Assembly: GCA_958299035.1 (NCBI GenBank) | Contig: CATQJL010000316.1 | Location: 50,155,585 to 50,219,584, forward strand | DNA length: 64,000 bases | Origin: Cylicocyclus nassatus | Taxonomy: Eukaryota > Nematoda > Chromadorea > Rhabditida > Strongylidae | Reading direction: 5' to 3' | Shown: piece after piece, positions 45,916 to 57,599 of the stretch | How the letters are laid out: every line of letters starts with the position of its first letter | How positions within the stretch are numbered: position 1 is the first letter of the stretch | Notes under the pieces: model-generated | Told to the model about the DNA's origin: nothing | Database searches by the model: none | Seen by the model: the letters and a program-made list of their open reading frames with translations, nothing else | Made by a program: the position numbers and the translations under genes

Positions 45916-46089
45916 TTAGCGTCTCGCCTTCTTCATGCTAGCTATAAACTCTTCGTATCTTTTTAGCTCATCACGGGTCAGCTCTGAAAACAAGTACTTT
46001 TCTATCCACGTGATCCTATACTCAGCTTCTTTGATTCCCATATGCATGGCGTTAAGATCACAACCATCGCAACTGCTTTTTGAAAATTT
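45916..46089 (-). CDS. Terminal exon of an unrecognised gene (copy 1 of a paralogous pair)
   Basis: Follows a TCAAATCAG acceptor and ends in TAA at 45918-45916. It codes 57 residues, with the core SSCDGCDLNAMHMGIKEAEY then RITWIEKYLFSEL and a Lys/Arg-rich end. The same exon type recurs at 50651-50803 with the pattern CxGCDxNAxHMGxxxxExRIxWIExY, so purifying selection or recent duplication has kept it. I do not recognise the family. I could not find its upstream exons. Confidence 0.55.
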   Translation of the reverse strand, partial: KFSKSSCDGCDLNAMHMGIKEAEYRITWIEKYLFSELTRDELKRYEEFIASMKKARR

Positions 46090-46942
46090 CTGATTTGAAC
46101 TACAAATAATAAGTGACAAATGCTGTAAAAGGTATGAAAGAGTTAGAAAATTTTCCAGTGGAGTGAATGTATACAAAGGCGAAGAGAATCAAAGTATGTG
46201 AGCTTTAAGCCTACAAACTCCTTTGAAATATGTTGTAGAGCCATCCCTTATTGGAACTTGCTCACTCACTATAGGTTAGGTCGATATGGTCTCTGTGGTT
46301 GCGGCGTACCCGCCGCACTTTGATATATTTGTGTGTGTTGTTCTCTAGTTATTCCTAGTGAACCCTCGACATGTACGCCGATAGGCAGAGGGGGAACTCT
46401 TGTGTTTTTCTAATAAATCGTCAACGACTCAACGCGTTCTACTACAAAATACCTACTGAAGATTGTGAATATTTTGATAATCTCAAGGAATTACCGGAAA
46501 TTTCGATATCCTAAGATTTCACTTATTTCTACTAAGACACTTTCTACTTAGACATCTTTAGCAGTGCCATAGTATATCCACAGTACAATTTTATAGCGTT
46601 CATTGAGTTTCCAGGGAGATAAATGGCATTGAAACGAGAGGTGATCATTACACAAAATATTGAAAATCTAGTCAGTTATGCCAGTAACTTGGCATCAATT
46701 ATGCGCAGGTATTAGGGCATGAGAACCTTTATAAGCAAGATAGGGAAGGAAGAAGAAAGATATTTAGAGTAGCGAGATATGACTCTTCCCCTCTCAGATC
46801 CCTCCCCTGCCCAGCGGAGATGTACGTGCATACGGGCAAGAGTAGATTTAGCAAATAGTTAACAACCCTCCTACCACAATCATAAATTGTTCTCAAAATC
46901 TTTGCACAAGACGATTATTACTTTATGATATGACCTTTATAC
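46090..46942. other. Expected upstream part of the 45916 gene; nothing found
   Basis: I looked on the minus strand for an exon like 51069-51208 and found none. Confidence 0.45.
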
Positions 46943-48137
46943 TAGGTTGTCCCAAAAGTAAACTCCATTTTCAAATATATTGAGCTGTTTTGTTTTCTCA
47001 ACAAGTTTAGGGTATCATTCGAAGGCGAATCAAAGTCTACAAAGAAGCCACCATGGATCCATCTAAGTCGTAATCTGAGCACAATTGGAGCCAAAATCAA
47101 ATTTTTCAGTTACTCTAAAAATCGGATCTACTCTAAGAAAATTCCTACGGACTTCCAACTTGGTCTGTATATAATAGACACATAGTAGTTACCAAAAATT
47201 TTGGTGGATTTCTTCCGGGGTTTAGAATTGAGAAATAAAAGTGGTCCAAAATTGTCAAAAAATGCCTCTTTTTGGGTTTTTTATGTAAAAATTGATATTT
47301 CTCGATCTTAAGAGCCGCACAGGGGCAAAATTTTGAGATTATAATAAGTAAGGCTTGTAGTATACAATGACATATGTGGGAGGGGCTGGGGGCGAAGTTT
47401 GCATTTTGAAGCTATCTTTAACACGTTTCGGACCGGTACTGCACATGGTGCAGCACGCGTTTTTGAAGGATCATTTAGTAAAATCTGGGCCCAATAGATA
47501 TTCTCTTTACTAGCAGGCGATATAAAGTCGTAATAATATGATTTACTAGACAAAGTACGTGAAGACACGGAAGAAACAGCAGAGGTTGATGCACGACGAT
47601 CTGTGCGTGAGCGTACCGCTCTGCAGTTGGAGGTTCCGAGATCTCTCCTTCTTCCTCCTCGCGCCATCCTCTTGTACGCGGGTCGGCGTGCTATCAGCGT
47701 CATCTCCGCTGCCTTCTGTAAACACCCGCAATAATAAAGGGACTCTTACAATTTTGACGTTTGCAGGAGATTTTCTTTTAGGTCAATCTCATCAGGACAA
47801 AGGCCTATGCTTCTACTTTTCGAATGGCTCCGTAGAGTTGTGCCGCCGATATTTGTTTAGGAGATTTGAGGTCAAACAGAACAACGGTTGTAACGAAGTG
47901 CGGCAACGCGAACGACGCGTGCGACGTCGCAACTTATCTTTGCTTCGAAATCAAAGAGAAAAACTGTAGTTTCAATACTGATGTATACCGTGTACAACAT
48001 AGGTACTTTTGGATATTATTAGAAATTGTGTATTCGTTCCTATCTTTCAGGAAAGCACAGAAGTCCTTCACAAGCGACAAAGTTTAAACACTTTTTGGGT
48101 ATGGAACTTATCTGAAGAGTTGATTATAGATGTATTA

Positions 48138-49078
48138 GGTTGTCCGGAAATTAATGCCCGTTTTGAATTTCAACCGCAATAAGTCATGAACTTCTCATTT
48201 CTAAATAGGTTGAAAATTACCATTCGATAGAGCAAAGCAAGCTCTGCAAGATGACAATTTTGCTTTTGCAACAGCTCTCTTTACCTCGAGTTTTGAGCCA
48301 AACCAAAAAGACACAGCAGCCCGAAAAATCGAAAAAAATCGTAACTCAGTTTATAAAAATCCTACAAAAATTCTAACTTGCTCACGTAAACACTATCCAC
48401 ATAAAACATCTTTATACGCCTTTGCCGTATTTTTTTCTCTGTTAAAAATCAAGAAAACGGAAATTTTCATGCTTCTGCCAAAGTGGTGCCGTGTCGTTCC
48501 CACATAAGTAGATGTGTACTACTAATCTGTACAAGTACAAACGTAAATTTTTAGCTTTTGACAAGCTTTAGTTCTCGAGAAATATCGAATATAGCTTTTA
48601 CTGGTCAGGTGGTCCAAGCTAAAATTCGAATTTCTCGAGAACTAGAGCTTGTAAAAAGCTGAAAATTTACCTTTGTACTTCTACAGATTAGTAGTACACA
48701 TCTACTTATGTGGGAACGACACAGCACCACTTTGGCAAAAGCATGAAAATTTCCGTTTTCTTGATTTCTAACAGAGAAAAAAATACGGCAAAGGCGTATA
48801 AAGATGTTTTATGTGGATAGTGTTTACGTGAGCAAGTTAGAATTTTTGTAGGATTTTTATGAACTGAGTTACGATTTTTTTTTCGATTTTTTGGGCTGCT
48901 GAGTCTTTTTAGTTTTTGGCTCGAAACTCGAGGAGGAGAGAGCTGTTGCAAAGCAAAATTGCCATCTTGTAGAGCTTGCTTTGCTCTATCGAATGGTACT
49001 TTGCAACCTATTCAGAAGTGAGAAGTGTATGACTTATTGCGGTTGAAATTCAAAACGGGCATTAATTTCCGGACAACC
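48138..49078. mobile_element. 941-bp near-perfect palindromic mariner-type element
   Basis: TA on both sides; ends GGTTGTCCGGAAATTAATGC and complement. The two arms, about 440 bp each, match almost throughout, meeting near 48605. A TA-flanked foldback of the mariner kind. It carries no gene. Confidence 0.85.
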
Positions 49079-49724
49079 TAATAGCACACAGCCTACGAAA
49101 TAAGGTCCCTTTGTTGGCCAATGGCTGAAAGTGCACTCTTTTTCGCCGCGCGCGATTTCGCGGTCCGAAACGTTTTAATATCTCGCCTTATGCGCAAAAA
49201 AAATCAAGTAAAGGCATAATTGAGTACCACTGCTCAGACACACGCTGGGCAGCGCGCTCCGTACGCGCGCCGGCGCTCATATTCCCGCCGCCGGCCGTCA
49301 AACGGCGCGCGTCGCGCGCTAATGGCACGCCGCTCGCACTGTACAAACAAATGCCATTCTCATTTGAAGCAGTAAATCACGGTGAACCGTAGTAGACCTG
49401 ATCACAACCTTTCACCTTCAGGCAAAAAATCAAAGTTGGATTTTAAATTTTCATATGGACCTAAAATTTCTAAACTTTAAATTTGAAAATTTAAACATCT
49501 CAAATTTCCAAATTTTGATCCAAACTCAGCACCTACTCGCAGTGCTTTTGGGGACTAACTCTCAGTGGAAGAACCCCGCTTCTGTTAAGACAACTCCACA
49601 GAAGCAGCGATAACCTCATTGAATTAGCGATGAAGCACACAAAACACTGCGTCGTACTTCACGCGGGTGTTGCTTTTGCTTACAGCGTGTGAGAATGCAG
49701 AAGACATCATGGCACTCCGCTCAC

Positions 49725-50015
49725 TGATAAATTGCACGCCGCTGCAGCCTCAACTAGGGCGCGCCGCTCGCACTTCAGCGCTGTTATGGCGCGCGCGCCG
49801 CCGCACCGAGCGTCCGAGTAAGTGCGCCGCCGGCCGTAATACGGCGCGGTGCTCGCAGCTACGAAGGTGCACCGCTCGCACTGCAGCCTCAACTATGACG
49901 AGCCGTTCGCACTGCATCTTCAACCAAAGCGCGCGCTCGCAAGGCAGCCTCAAATAGGGTGCGCCGCTCGCACTGTAACGTTATTATGGCGCACGCGCGG
50001 CCGCAGCGAGTGTCT
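49725..50015. repeat. GC-rich minisatellite, about 30-bp unit
   Basis: Repeats of GCGCGCCGCTCGCACTGCAG followed by CCTCAACTAxGG, about nine degenerate units. A separate GC-rich block with similar words lies at 49145-49340. Frames are long here only because of composition. Confidence 0.65.
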
Positions 50016-50650
50016 GAGTATGGTCACTGTAATGACCAAACTGGAGGTTCGTAGCGTTTTTTCACGCAAAAATATTTCCAGGTGACAAAATTTTTTGCGA
50101 TTTTGACTACAAATTTCACATGAAAGGCAACTTAGGCAGACTCTTGGTGGTCGTTTTGTAGAGCTTGATCTGCTCTATCGACTAGGAAAGCAAGAACTGC
50201 TTGAATTATTCAAAAAGATATTTTTGGTATGACCTAATAGATTGAACGTTTCATTCCATCTTGCAATGAAGTTTGTTCTCGCAAGCCAAGTAAAAATTTC
50301 TAATGTCGATTTGCTATCCACTGAAAGCTAGGCTCAAATCTCGAGAATTATAATTGTTCAAATAGCCTCGTCGTAAACGTACCTCTCATGGTCGTAATGA
50401 CAACAATTAAGAACACATATCTCATAATTGCTCATGGTGGCAGGAAAGTGCTTGATGGCTAACTGTCTAACTGTTTATTCATTGATAACGTGCTTGAAAA
50501 ATAGGAAGTTCGATTTCATTAAATTTGAAGTCCCTTGAGCTACAGTATTGTGATTCACACAAGCATAAACACGGACAATTTTATTGCTCACTCTGATACA
50601 AAACGAATGTTAATCTTCTTGGCCACTTTTAGAAGTCGGCTTATTATTGT

Positions 50651-50803
50651 TTAGCGAAGGGAATCTAGCTCCGATTGGGCCAATTCGGAAACTTTTTTTG
50701 AGTATCTTTCTATCCACTGGATTCTATGCTCCACCTGCTCCAATCCCATATGTATGGCGTTGTGATCGCAACCGTTGCAGCCGCTTTTTTGAAAGGCTTT
50801 GAT
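50651..50803 (-). CDS. Terminal exon of an unrecognised gene (copy 2 of a paralogous pair)
   Basis: Follows TATTTTAG and ends TAA at 50653-50651. Codes 50 residues with the core SGCNGCDHNAIHMGLEQVEH and RIQWIERY, clearly related to the exon at 45916-46089. Both exons start in phase 0. The preceding exon is probably 51069-51208, which can join in phase 0. Family unknown. Confidence 0.55.
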   Translation of the reverse strand: MKAFQKSGCNGCDHNAIHMGLEQVEHRIQWIERYSKKVSELAQSELDSLR

Positions 50804-51068
50804 CTAAAATAATATTAATCTTGGACAGAAGTTACAAAAAGGTGTGAAAAAGTTTACAGAAATAAAACCTTTTTCCATATCTTTTTTTTTTGAAAAATGT
50901 GTATCCGGTCAACAAGGATTAATTTTTGTAATCTTTGTGTCCTTTTTTCTTAAAAGTGCATTACTACTTTTAACAAAACTGACAAAGTCAGTTGCAATCC
51001 CTTTCATTGAGGATGGAAAGAGTAAAGGGCATTTTTTAACAAAGCTTGAATGCTCACTTGACTTCAAC

Positions 51069-51208
51069 CTTTTTTTGTTCTCGTCGAAAATAGTGAATAA
51101 GCCTATGCATTGCTTGGGAATTTTCGAAGCTTGTTTGCTTGAGGAAATTTCGACATTTGTCTGCTGTTTCCTCAGCGCTGGTCATCTCATCGGTTTGCCG
51201 TATCATTT
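51069..51208 (-). CDS. Probable upstream exon of copy 2 of the paralogous pair
   Basis: Follows a TTCTCTAG acceptor. It codes MIRQTDEMTSAEETADKCRN and then FLKQTSFENSQAMHRLIHYF, ending Lys-Lys before GTTGAAG (a weak donor); a stronger donor GTGAGC lies 11 bases on but breaks phase. Composition looks protein-coding, and it is too short to be an obvious open frame. It may begin with the ATG shown or continue from an earlier exon. Confidence 0.35.
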
Positions 51209-51439
51209 CTAGAGAACTTTCTTATTCTCAATGTTGGGGAGTAAGGTGTGCATGTATTGTATTTGATTGTATCTTATATATAAAACTGAATGTATGTTGT
51301 CTGTCTGTCTGTGTGTACGTATGTTCCGAATAGAAAATTCCATTTCTGAATCGATCGGGACCTAGCTTTGCGCACATACCGTTCCCTGGCGGGTGTCGTA
51401 GGCTACCTTTCGTTATCGATCGATATCAATTTTATCCAT

Positions 51440-51770
51440 TTTTTGCAATGTTTGAGCTACGGGGCTGGGAGTTGGAACAGGGGGGTAGGTGAGCATGCTG
51501 ATTACGAATACACCATCACTTTTTTAGAATTATTCGTCACCCTTATCGATTTCATCGATTTTTTTGCAAAATTTGAGCTACGGTCGGGGAGTTGGCACAG
51601 GGGGGGGGGGGGAGGGTAAGCGAGCACGCTGAATGCGAATAAAATAACTGTTTGTAAAAATATCCATTCTTTCCAACGATTTCTTCGCTTTCTTGCAAAC
51701 TTGGAGCTACGGGGCTGGGAGCTGGCACGGGGGGAGGTGGGAGGGGGGGGGGGAGCATGCTGATCGCGCA
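51440..51770. repeat. Three tandem 121-129-bp units with long G runs
   Basis: GAGCTACGG(GG)CTGGGAG recurs at 51454, 51575 and 51704, each followed by a poly-G tract of varying length and a GCATGCTGA-like box. Preceded by a CTGTCTGTCTGT run (51300). The low-complexity G runs differ between units. Confidence 0.75.
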
Positions 51771-53004
51771 AAAGTTGTGTCGTATCATTTATGAGGAACC
51801 ATAAGTTTTTCTCTCTCAACAAATTTGCACAATATTAATTTTGCTAGATAGAGGCCTTCTCTCTGCGATAGCACCTTTGCTGCTTTTTCATAAGGGGTAG
51901 CTCTTGAGATGGAAGCACGAGAATGAAATTATTCCAACCTCGGTCATTCTGTAGGATGCTAAAAATCTAAAAACTTGCAGAATGTCTAGTAAGCAGTATA
52001 TTAAGTCTTCTAATCTGCAATTTCCAACAGTGCAAAGTTTATCTCTAATGGGCATTTCTGTGAAAAGTTAGAAGCAAGACAAAAGAGCAAATCTGATTAT
52101 GAGCTTTTTTTTCTAAAATCATAGCTTTTCACAAAAACGCTCATTTGACACAAACTTTGCACTTTTAGAAACTGTGGATCAGAAGAGATACCACACTGCT
52201 TGGAATTTTACCGCAAATTTCAGATTTTTAACAGCCTGACTCAAAATAAGCGGGACTAAAGTAATTTTTTTCTTCTGCTTTCATCTTAAAAGCTATCCCT
52301 TATCGAGGAGCAGCACAGGAACTATCACAAAGGGAAGGACTTCCTCTATCTAGCGAAATTAACTTTGTGTAAATCCGTTCAGACAAAAATGATGTGACAG
52401 AATTTTTGCATCAACCCAATATTTCAAAAGAATTTTTTTTGGAACGCTTCTATAACTCAAGTTTTGGTAAAGGTAGGGTGCTCCAATACATCACATTTCC
52501 TCTGTGGGCAAAGGTACCATGAGAATTGCAGGAAAATTCGCGTTGTTTCAGAGGTTTTTGAACTTCCTGCGAGAAAACTATGATGGCGTCTCAAAATAAG
52601 AAAGGCAAAAAATATGTTAGTGTCACCACTGTCTTGGTCGCTCGAAGTTGGCATATACGCATTTTTGGCTGGAGGTTACACGATCAGGGCCCGGCACGCG
52701 TTGGTTTGGAGCATTTTTAAAAAACGAATTCTCCCCATACGTGTGCAAAGGGGGAACATGGCCTCTCCAGGGTGAAGGGGGTCATAGGGGTCCCGCCTCT
52801 CCAGGGTGAAGGGGGTTTGAGGGCCGCTGGGAGGGGGGGGGGGGAGAGCTGCCGCCGCTGTGAAGGTGCGTCGACCGGGGGGGGGGCAATGTTTGTCATC
52901 ATTGCTTCTCATGTTCTTTTCATTCACATGCATCAAGCGAAATTGTAGCCAAATCAAGTTAAAGTCGAATATTGGGTTTTATCCCCTGAAATTCGGAGAA
53001 GAAA
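51771..53004. other. No supported gene; inverted repeat and G runs
   Basis: An imperfect inverted repeat occupies 52030-52170 (GCAAAGTTTxTxTCxAATG and its complement). At 52750-52880 are two copies of CCTCTCCAGGGTGAAGGGGG and poly-G tracts. A hAT-like end CAGGGCCCGGCACG starts at 52686. Confidence 0.45.
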
Positions 53005-55808
53005 AACTGGAATAAGTGAGACTAAGCAATCAACATTCTAAGCAAAATTATAAAACTATTGGCATTATTGAAATCAAATTTAGTGACATGTTGATTCTGA
53101 ATTTTATTAATATGATCATCAAAAACCTATTTGCAGGCTCACTGAGAAGTACAGGAAACTTGCCGCCTATTGTTCACTTTTAGAGAACGGTGAAAAAGCC
53201 TGGAGAAAAATTTACGTGTGAAGCCTTTGTGTATAACGTCAATGAGGTTATTACTCACTATTTGCTGAAATAATAAGTGAAATAATAAATGAACTTTGAT
53301 GATTGGTGCAAAGTTGAATTGCATTCTTTTTAAGAGGTATAAATTTTCTAGGCAGATGGCGGAATCCGTGAAAAGTCATTGAATGCTTCCTTAAAGAGTC
53401 ATTGTTCCAACTTTTAATATTATTTCTAAACTCCGAAGAGATCGTAACATTTGCGTAGAGAAGCAGATGCAACAGAGGCACCTGTTACATCCAAGACTTA
53501 GTGTAATCAGAATTAGTCTTACTGTCAAAATGTTATAGCTACGAGGATCGTGAAGTTCTAAAATCCGCCTACTTGGACGATGATAGGGATGAGGAAAGCA
53601 GCCAGAGATGCATTTCTCCGCCTTGGAGCACTATACAAGTGGCGAAGGACAATCGCATGTGATCACTGCGTGATTATGCTGGAAAAATTTTGTTTCCCAT
53701 TAAAGAAGATTGAGAAATATAAAAGATCTTAGCAGGAAAACGCAGTCATAATTAGCCTAGCCTAGTTTAGAAGTCTAGTTTCCATCCGCTTTCAGAAAAC
53801 ATACAGCTTGCCAAAAGAAAGAGGAATTTAATTCTGCCGGTAGAGATAGCTTTAGTCGTTTTTTCAAAATTGTAGAATTTTTCTATAAAAATTGTAGATT
53901 TTTGATATGAGAAGATAAGAGAGTCTCTAGCCATACATTGATTTACTCTTGTTGAAAGCTTCCAGAAAATATGTAGCTTACCAAGAAAGAGAGGATTTTC
54001 CTGTATTGTGAAGGTGGTCGCAATTGTTTTTCTAAAATCAAGGAAGTTTTTTTATAAAAATTCATAACTTTACTATACGAAAAGCTAGAAGAGTGCTTTG
54101 CACTCTATTGAAACCCCCTCGTCGTTCGCTTTCAGGAAATATATAGTTTGCCAGGAAAAAAGAGGATTTTCCTATCGGGTGAAAGGGGTCGCAGTCTATT
54201 TTCCGGAATTAAGCCAATTTTTAACTTAAAAAAATCATAACAATTTTATATGAGAAGCTGGGAGAGTGATTAGGTGTTTATTGAATTCCTCTCGTCGTCC
54301 GCTTTCAGAAAATATATAGGCTGTAGGGAGAGGGATGCTAAAAGTACGTGGTGAAAGGGGAGGGAACATGGTATAATGGGCATGTTCCTTTAGCTCCTTA
54401 AAACGACGCTTTTTGAGTATAGAAAGGAAGATTTCCATTATACCATGTTCCCTCCCCTTTCACCACGTACTTTTAGCATCCTTCTCCCTACAACCTATAT
54501 ATTTTCTGGAAGCGGACGACGAGAGGAATTCAATAAACACCTATCTCTCTCCCAGCTTCTCATATAAAATTGTTATGTTTTTTTAAGTTAAAAATTGGCT
54601 TAATTCCGGAAAATAGACTGCGACCCCTTTCACCCGATAGGAAAATCCTCTTTTTTCCTGGCAAACTAAATATTTCCTGAAAGCGAACGACGAGGGGATT
54701 CCAATGGAGTGCAAAGCACTCTTCTAGCTCTTCGTACAGTAAAGTTATGAATTTTTATAAAAAAAACTTCCTTGATTTTAGAAAAACAATTGCGACCACC
54801 TTCACAATACAGGAAAATCCTCTCTTTCTTGGTAAGCTACATATTTTCTGGAAGCTTTCAACAAGAGTAAATCAATGTATGGCTAGAGACTCTCTTATCT
54901 TCTCATATCAAAAATCTACAATTTTTTATAGAAAAATTCTACAATTTTGAAAAAACGACTAAAACTATCTCTACCGGCAGAATTAAATTCCTCTTTCTTT
55001 TGGCAAGCTGTATGTTTTCTGAAAGCGGATGGAAACTAGACTTCTAAACTAGGCTAGGCATTATGACTGCGTTTTCCTGCTAAGATCTTTTATATTTCTC
55101 AATCTTCTTTAATGGGAAACAAAATTTTTCCAGCATAATCACGCAGTGATCACATGCGATTGTCCTTCTCCACTTGTATAGTGCTCCAAGGCGGAAAAAT
55201 GCATCTCTGGCTGCTTTCCTCATCCCTATCATCGTCCAAGTAGGCGGATTTTAGAACTTCACGATCCTCGTAGCTATAACATTTTGACAGTAAGACTAAC
55301 TCTGATTACACTAAGTCTTGGATGTAACAGGTGCCTCTGTTGCATCTGCTTCTCTACGCAAATGTTACGATCTCTTTCGGAGTTTAGAAATAATATTAAA
55401 AGTTGGAACAATGACTCTTTAAGGAAGCATTCAATGACTTTCCACGGATTCCGCCTTCTGCCTAGAAAATTTATACCTCTTAAAAAGAATGCAATTCAAC
55501 TTTGCACCAATCATCAAAGTTCATTTATTATTTCACTTATTATTTCAGCAAATAGTGAGTAATAACCTCATTGACGTTATACACAAAGGCTTCACACGTA
55601 AATTTTTCTCCAGGCTTTTTCACCATTCTCTAAAAGTGAACAATAGGCGGCAAATTTCCTGTACTTCTCAGTGAGCCTGCAAATAGGCTTTTGATGATCA
55701 TATTAATAATATTCAAAATCAACATGTCACTAAATTTGATTTTAATAGTGCTGATAGTTTTATAATTTTGCTGAAAATGTTGATTTCTTAGTCTCACTTT
55801 TTCCAGTT
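53005..55808. repeat. 2.8-kb near-perfect palindrome with arms made of 170-bp repeats
   Basis: Left arm 53005-54379 and right arm 54435-55808 are inverted copies with only scattered mismatches and no net length change; the spacer is about 55 bp. The inner half of each arm holds four tandem units: TTCAGAAAAC at 53791, TCCAGAAAAT at 53961, TTCAGGAAAT at 54131 and TTCAGAAAAT at 54304, spacing 170, 170 and 173. No transposase or target duplication seen. Confidence 0.88.
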
Positions 55809-55860
55809 AGTTTTATAATTTTGCTGAAAATGTTGATTTCTTAGTCTCACTTTTTCCAGT
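55755..55860. repeat. 53-bp tandem duplication at the right edge of the palindrome
   Basis: The outermost block of the right arm (starting TAGTTTTATAATTTTGCTG) occurs twice in a row; the left arm has it once. The second copy lies just outside the palindrome. Confidence 0.8.
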
Positions 55861-57599
55861 TCCTCATTGGCCGTGGGTGAAGGGGGTCAGCTGGGTTCCG
55901 GCTTGAATTAAAAATCAGTAGGGTACCTTTATTCAATCAAAATAACAATAAAAAGGCGAAAAAAGCGCATTTTGAGGTACCTAATATAACAAAAAAGCAA
56001 AAAGAAAACATTTCGAGTTGATTAAAGGCTCTGTCACTGGGTAGGGTACCATTTTAGTACTCAGAATTTGAAAACCTCCTTGGCCAACCAAATCTGTAGC
56101 CTCAACAGTCTGGCGATGCATTTTTCGCCACATAGTTCAGAAGACACTGCGTGTGATTGGAGCGCAGTCATCTATCAATGCATAGTTACACTACTTTTGG
56201 CTCAAAAAAAAAGAGGAGAGGCAATAGTTTGATTCGCTCTCTTCACTATATGATAGATTTTTGACCGTTCTAATCGTTCAAATCAGAAAGAGGCAAAACT
56301 TATGTGAACTCTCCGACATTTATGCTCCGAACCCAGTTGGTTTGGTTTTGGTCTAGAAACCAGCAAATTCGGGAACGAATATTAAGATACATAAGATTTG
56401 GGAATTTTTTACATAACATAGTATGGTGTAATATTGTATTCACATAGCCCAAATTCGGAGCATTTGATTGTTTGTGCGCTGTAAACAAGCCGTTTGTTTG
56501 TTTGAGTCTTGCGTTTGAAATTCGCGCGCTTGCGAAAGAACACATTCAACCATATAACCTGACATGTTCGTCGTTTTATTTTATCGGCGCTTCCCCCAGC
56601 ACTTTAGAAAAACGATATCCCTGTTCCTTCTAACTTCAAAAACGAAGTCCAATTTGACCCCAAACCATCTGTGCCGGGCCCTGCCCACAATGTCTCTGGA
56701 ACGAAATAAAGGCACTTCTAATTTTTTCGTAAAAAAGTGCTGTTACAACGGTTGTTGATATATCAGCACATTTTCGAAAGAAAAACTTTCGGTTTTTTGA
56801 CATATGGTCAGGGTCAAGCGTGGGGTGTGGCATGCGACACCTGGGGGCTCGTATTGAGGAATCAGGGGGGGGGGAGGATCGTTATCAAGGCGTCCGCTGT
56901 TCGCATAACATGATATTCGTTAACAATGTCAAGTAGGCCCGTCGTGCAAGATACTGGCACATTGATGTTTGACCCATCATCGTATACGTACAGTAAGCGT
57001 GATTAAAGATCTATAAAGCATAAGAGCATCGTTTTGCAATTAAAAGTAAAATAACCCCTGTGGTCGAAGTTTCAGCAAATTCTGAGGTTTCCAATTACAG
57101 AACACCTAAGTGAGATGGTCGTTTCCAACATGTTACTTTGTTTCAAAGGTGAGTTAACTACTTATTTTTGCGCTTGATACAAACAACTACTATTTCTTTG
57201 CTCACATTAGGAATCCTACTTCAAATGACCTCCAAATTAAGGAATTAAGAGGAAGCCAAAATCTCGTTTCTTCCATTTTTCCTTTTCAATAACTCAGGCT
57301 AGAGAAGACCATTTAGGCTTGAATTACTTTGATGTAGAGCGAGGCTTAGGCTATCGAATATATACATTCTTGTCGCCTTCCCTTGCGATTCACGTAGTGG
57401 CGCAAACTTAGCATGTCACCGTATCCCAATATTTTCGCAGTATTTTACCAGTATTTCACATTTGCCTAGGTAAGGAAAAACGATTATATCTTGCTTTTGA
57501 AGAAACGTTTTCAACGGTTTTTTTTTTGAAATTTCTGCTATGTAAAGAAGAAGGTTAAGCAGTAATAACGATATAAAAAGCGCAGCTATTTGATCTGTT
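55861..57599. other. No supported gene
   Basis: GGGTACC words and a hAT fragment. A short exon-like stretch (57104-57150, ATGGTCGTTTCC then GTGAGT) is too small to support. Confidence 0.4.
56600..56683. mobile_element. End fragment of a hAT-type MITE
   Basis: The complement begins CAGGGCCCGGCACAGATGG and shares AAAAACGAAGTCC and AAAACGATATCC with the element at 19174-19445. The other end was not found. Confidence 0.5.

Larger units (their letters stand above)
46945..50234. mobile_element. 3.3-kb mariner-like element carrying nested repeats
   Basis: Left end GGTTGTCCCAAAAGTA after TA (46943-46944); right end is an imperfect complement before TA (50235-50236). Subterminal stretches also match inverted (AAGTCTACAAAGAAGCCACC against its counterpart near 50140-50165). 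It includes a complete 941-bp palindrome (48138-49078), GC-rich open segments (47400-47720) and a minisatellite (49725-50015). No transposase recognised. Confidence 0.55.

Noticed and set aside
47308..47969. Overlapping frames of 131 and 136 codons on opposite strands
   Set aside because: Both inside the mariner-like element in a GC-rich piece where all frames are open; no recognised domain.
50844..51212. 122-codon plus frame
   Set aside because: Shadow of the minus-strand exon at 51069-51208 and an AT-rich intron; hydrophobic by composition.
51440..51770. CRISPR-like array
   Set aside because: Only three long, imperfect units with variable G runs; a eukaryotic tandem repeat.
53139..55674. 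Identical small frames on opposite strands (53139-53324 and 55489-55674)
   Set aside because: They are the same sequence in the two arms of the palindrome, not two genes.
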